The translations under genes and the position numbers were made by a program. A stretch of DNA of 64,000 bases from Trichoplax sp. H2 (lineage: Eukaryota; Placozoa; Uniplacotomia; Trichoplacea), in the NCBI GenBank assembly GCA_003344405.1, contig NOWV01000028.1:310001-374000 (forward strand), read 5' to 3'. The stretch's first letter is position 1, and every line of letters starts with the position of its first letter. Below the pieces are notes generated by a model. That model was given only the letters and a program-made list of their open reading frames with translations. It was not told the DNA's origin and made no database searches. Below, in pieces: positions 61,094 to 64,000 of this stretch.

Positions 61094-61749
61094 GTAGGGA
61101 AATGAAGCTACCAAGCAGAGTATGAAGTAGGGTACACCTCACCTGCACTGAGTATGAAAGCAGGGGACTACGGTAGTACTGAGTGCACTCAGTACCCTCG
61201 GATGGATGGACATTTCAGGCTTGTACGGTATTCGCTTTCATACTGTACTGTACACTGTACAGTATGGAAGCAGTACAGTACTGTGTACTGTAGGGAAATG
61301 AAGCTACCAAGCAGAGTATGAAGCAGACTACACCTCACCTGCACGGAGTATGAAAGCAGGGTACTACGGTAGCCATTAAGCCATGTACAGTACTGTACTG
61401 AGTGCACTCAGTACCCTCGGATGGATGGACATTTCAGGCTGGTTCCAACCACTTTCGTAGTATTGCACGGATGGACATTTTAGCTTGACAGCGTCAAAAT
61501 ACTGTTCTAAACGCTTGCGCTCGTTACTACTTCAGTATGGAGATTCTTCATTCTGTCGTGGACGGTATGCATGATCGGAGATGGCATATGGTAGAGTACT
61601 TGGACTACCCCCCCCACCCCAAGTCGGCTGATGTATCAATGACCACAGCATTCACGGTCTATCCTCAATATTGAGACTAATTGAGTTATTCTGGACCTTG
61701 GAGCTACTACAGCTGCGGATTGTGCCAATTGGATCCAAACATTAATATT
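61094..61749. repeat. Direct repeat, right copy, starting at an assembly gap
   Basis: The second copy of 60455-61073, slightly longer through small insertions (extra TGTACAG material near 61244-61290, ACTTGG near 61597, GACTAATT near 61672). It contains the 18-bp palindrome at 61177-61194 and 61396-61413 and ACTGTACAGT at 61254-61263. It continues without interruption into the fumarase start. Confidence 0.92.
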
Positions 61750-61805
61750 CCAACTCATTTCCTTCTCTATATTTTTCCATCGATGACGTTGAAAGATAGG
61801 AAGAC
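61750..61805 (+). promoter_or_regulatory. Immediate upstream region of the fumarase gene
   Basis: The 56 bp before the ATG include a pyrimidine-rich stretch and ATCGATGACGTTG, a CRE-like TGACGT. Promoter role inferred from position only. Confidence 0.3.
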
Positions 61806-64000
61806 ATGCTAGCCAAGACGTATCGACAATTAATATCCCATCGTATCCCTTGTAGAACATGGAAAATCAATGCTAGACTAGCCAGCAATACTAGTGCAAA
61901 AGCAGCTGCATCAGCTGCTGCTGCACCTGGTACTACTTTTCATTACGAAGATATCATGTCTCAAACTGGCCCTTTAGATATTCGTTATAAGAAATTGACC
62001 AATGACTATGTCTCAACTTTTCAAGTCAATGGTAAAGAATGCTTAAAAATTGATAATCAAGCCTTACGATTGCTTTCTTCTACCGCAATGGTAGATATTG
62101 CTCATCTTCTCAGACCTTCCCATTTGCAGCAGTTGCGTAAAATATTAGATGATCCTGAAGCTTCTTCAAATGACACATTTGTTGCTTTGGAATTACTCAA
62201 GGTTATCCATCAAAATAGCCAATAACCTAGCATCACTACGACCATGCTAACAAAATAAAAGCAGTAGGATAAAGATGAATCTTAAGAATGTTACTTTTTC
62301 ATTGATTCAGTATACTTTCCTAGCATTCTACCAATCTTTTCATTGTAGTACTATTTCTACCTACAGTACTACTGTATAAACAAGATTGCGTACAGTAGAC
62401 AAGTACATTTCTCTTCCAGTCTTGCAAATGAATCTGCTGTATCAACTTTTCATATAATACGTTTGTTAAATACTAGTATTAATACTGGATCTACTGTAGT
62501 ATCATGTGAACGATAAATAACTACAGACTAACCTAATAATGAAAACATAGCATGTACCAATAAACGCGTTCTGAATGTCATGTTATCTGTAGAATGCTAA
62601 TATAGCTGCCGGAATGATATTGCCTGGTTGTCAAGATACTGGAACTGCAATAGTGATTGGTAAGAAAGGCCAGTATGTCTGGACAGAAGGCAAAGATGAA
62701 GAAGCTCTATCTCAAGGCATTTATGATGCCTACACTACCAAAAATCTCCGTTACTCACAAGTATATAGTCCAATGACGAATAAGCTATCTCATTCTATAT
62801 TTGAATATAGGCTGTTGTTGCTATTGTTATCACTTTTCTAATATGTACACATATACTCATCAAGCGATGCCTAACTGATTTATGCGATTAGAAGAACTAA
62901 CAACCTTTCACTCTGCGATTACTTAGGTTGCCCCTTTGGATATGTTTACAGAAAAAAATACTGGCAATAACCTACCAGCACAAATTGAACTCTATGCTAC
63001 AAACTCCAATCAATACGACTTTCTTTTTCTTGCAAAAGGAGGTGGCTCTGCCAATAAGACATTTCTATATCAAGAAACAAAGGCCTTGTTAAACCCTGAA
63101 AGGCTTACCCAATTCATAGGTAAAGTATACCTTGAGGGTTACTATTGGTCAATAATTCATTAAAGTAGTACCAAGAACAGTCTCAACTTTGTAACCTTTC
63201 CAAATTATTGAATTAATTAGTGAATCCCTGACACTTTTCTGTATTGTAGAATATATTTATAAGCTATGGTTTAACTGCAGGTAATGCATTGCGATAAATA
63301 CTATACAGAATGACTATAAAATAGATCACCATATACTGTACATTATTAAATCATCTATTGAAAAATTATACGTAATTAATACATCATGCAATATACGGTT
63401 GATCCTGGCAGTTAAACTGCTTCTTCACAAGATGTAAATTATAATACTTGTATGAATAAGGCTGTGTAATATTTGAACGTGATATAATAAATGATTGGGA
63501 TTACCTGGGCTTGTGAAATATCACCATTTTTAGATAGAATACACGACAGTATAAAACGTCATGATGAATATCATATCAACCTTTTCATGAAAGCAGATCA
63601 TCCTTATGCACAGACAGCTTGACTGGTGTATGAATAACTTAGTAAATAAAAGACACGGATACACTATACATATTGAATTATTGATATCGTATCTTCCAAT
63701 AGATGAGAAAATCAAAACTATTGGTACCGCTGCTTGCCCTCCGTATCATTTAGCCATTGTTATCGGTGGACTATCTGCTGAAATGACCCTGAAGACAGTT
63801 AAATTAGCTTCATGTCGCTACCTGGACAACTTGCCAACAAAAGGTATCATTAATGACTCGGTAGGATGAAGTTAATAATTAGAATAGCAATTGCTACGTG
63901 TTAACAGCCCTTATGATATGTTTCATTACGTTGGTAGGAAACGAATATGGACATGCATTCCGTGATATCGAATTAGAGGAAAAAGTTCATCAACTAAGTC
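61806..64000 (+). CDS. Fumarate hydratase class I (Fe-S), mitochondrial, 3' end outside the window
   Basis: Interconverts fumarate and malate in the citric acid cycle. Exons 61806-62201, 62593-62760, 62927-63119, 63703-63843 and 63938-64000 (running on); all junctions GT-AG and in phase. The first about 35 residues are rich in Arg, Lys, Ser and Ala and lack acids, typical of a mitochondrial presequence; an Ala-rich linker follows. The catalytic part then matches bacterial FumA/Fum[43 protein letters not shown] with Cys145 as the first cluster ligand, [20 protein letters not shown] (225-232), TAACPPYH with Cys264 as the second, and [14 protein letters not shown]. The third cluster Cys would be beyond the window. 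Class I is usual in prokaryotes and some protists; most animals use the unrelated class II enzyme. Confidence 0.92.

Overview
The window looks like AT-rich nuclear DNA from an early-branching animal, most likely a placozoan (Trichoplax/Hoilungia type). This is an inference from four things: spliceosomal GT-AG introns in housekeeping genes, a local array of intronless class A GPCR genes, animal-type GMPS and POLR2D, and a class I (Fe-S) fumarase with a mitochondrial presequence. The species cannot be proven from the sequence alone.

Layout. Positions 1-9,257 are almost gene-free; they hold local duplications and one probable signal-peptide exon (3560-3775, minus). Positions 8,600-19,270 hold a tandem family of minus-strand GPCRs: three intact genes (9258-10394, 13608-14753, 17294-18427) and one broken copy (about 11446-12097). 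Each copy carries a similar non-coding block upstream. Positions 19,300-28,800 are non-coding, with three unrelated low-copy tandem arrays. An unrelated plus-strand GPCR lies at 28818-29789. Positions 29,800-36,056 are non-coding with two more arrays and a paired hairpin. An F-box/ankyrin gene lies at 36057-37880 (minus). Positions 38,000-42,590 are non-coding. A three-exon piggyBac-transposase-derived gene occupies 42592-45562 (plus).

The right end is gene-dense and more GC-rich. It holds a 17-exon GMP synthase (48549-55842, plus), a four-exon RNA polymerase II subunit RPB4 (57810-60176, minus) and a class I fumarase (61806 to beyond the window end, plus). I assembled the exons by reading frame, GT-AG sites and phase; the GMPS and POLR2D models (698 and 140 aa) match the usual animal lengths. 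GMPS and POLR2D converge; POLR2D and fumarase diverge from one intergenic region. That region contains a 20-N assembly gap flanked by two near-identical copies of the same sequence, most simply an unmerged contig overlap.

Most striking: the GPCR array lacks both Asp2.50 and Pro7.50; the piggyBac-derived gene appears to have lost catalytic aspartates while keeping an intact spliced frame; GMPS intron 3 contains two decoy copies of its own acceptor and exon start, one of which would give an in-frame 21-codon insertion; and palindromes built on ACTGTACAGT are shared by the GMPS and POLR2D upstream regions.
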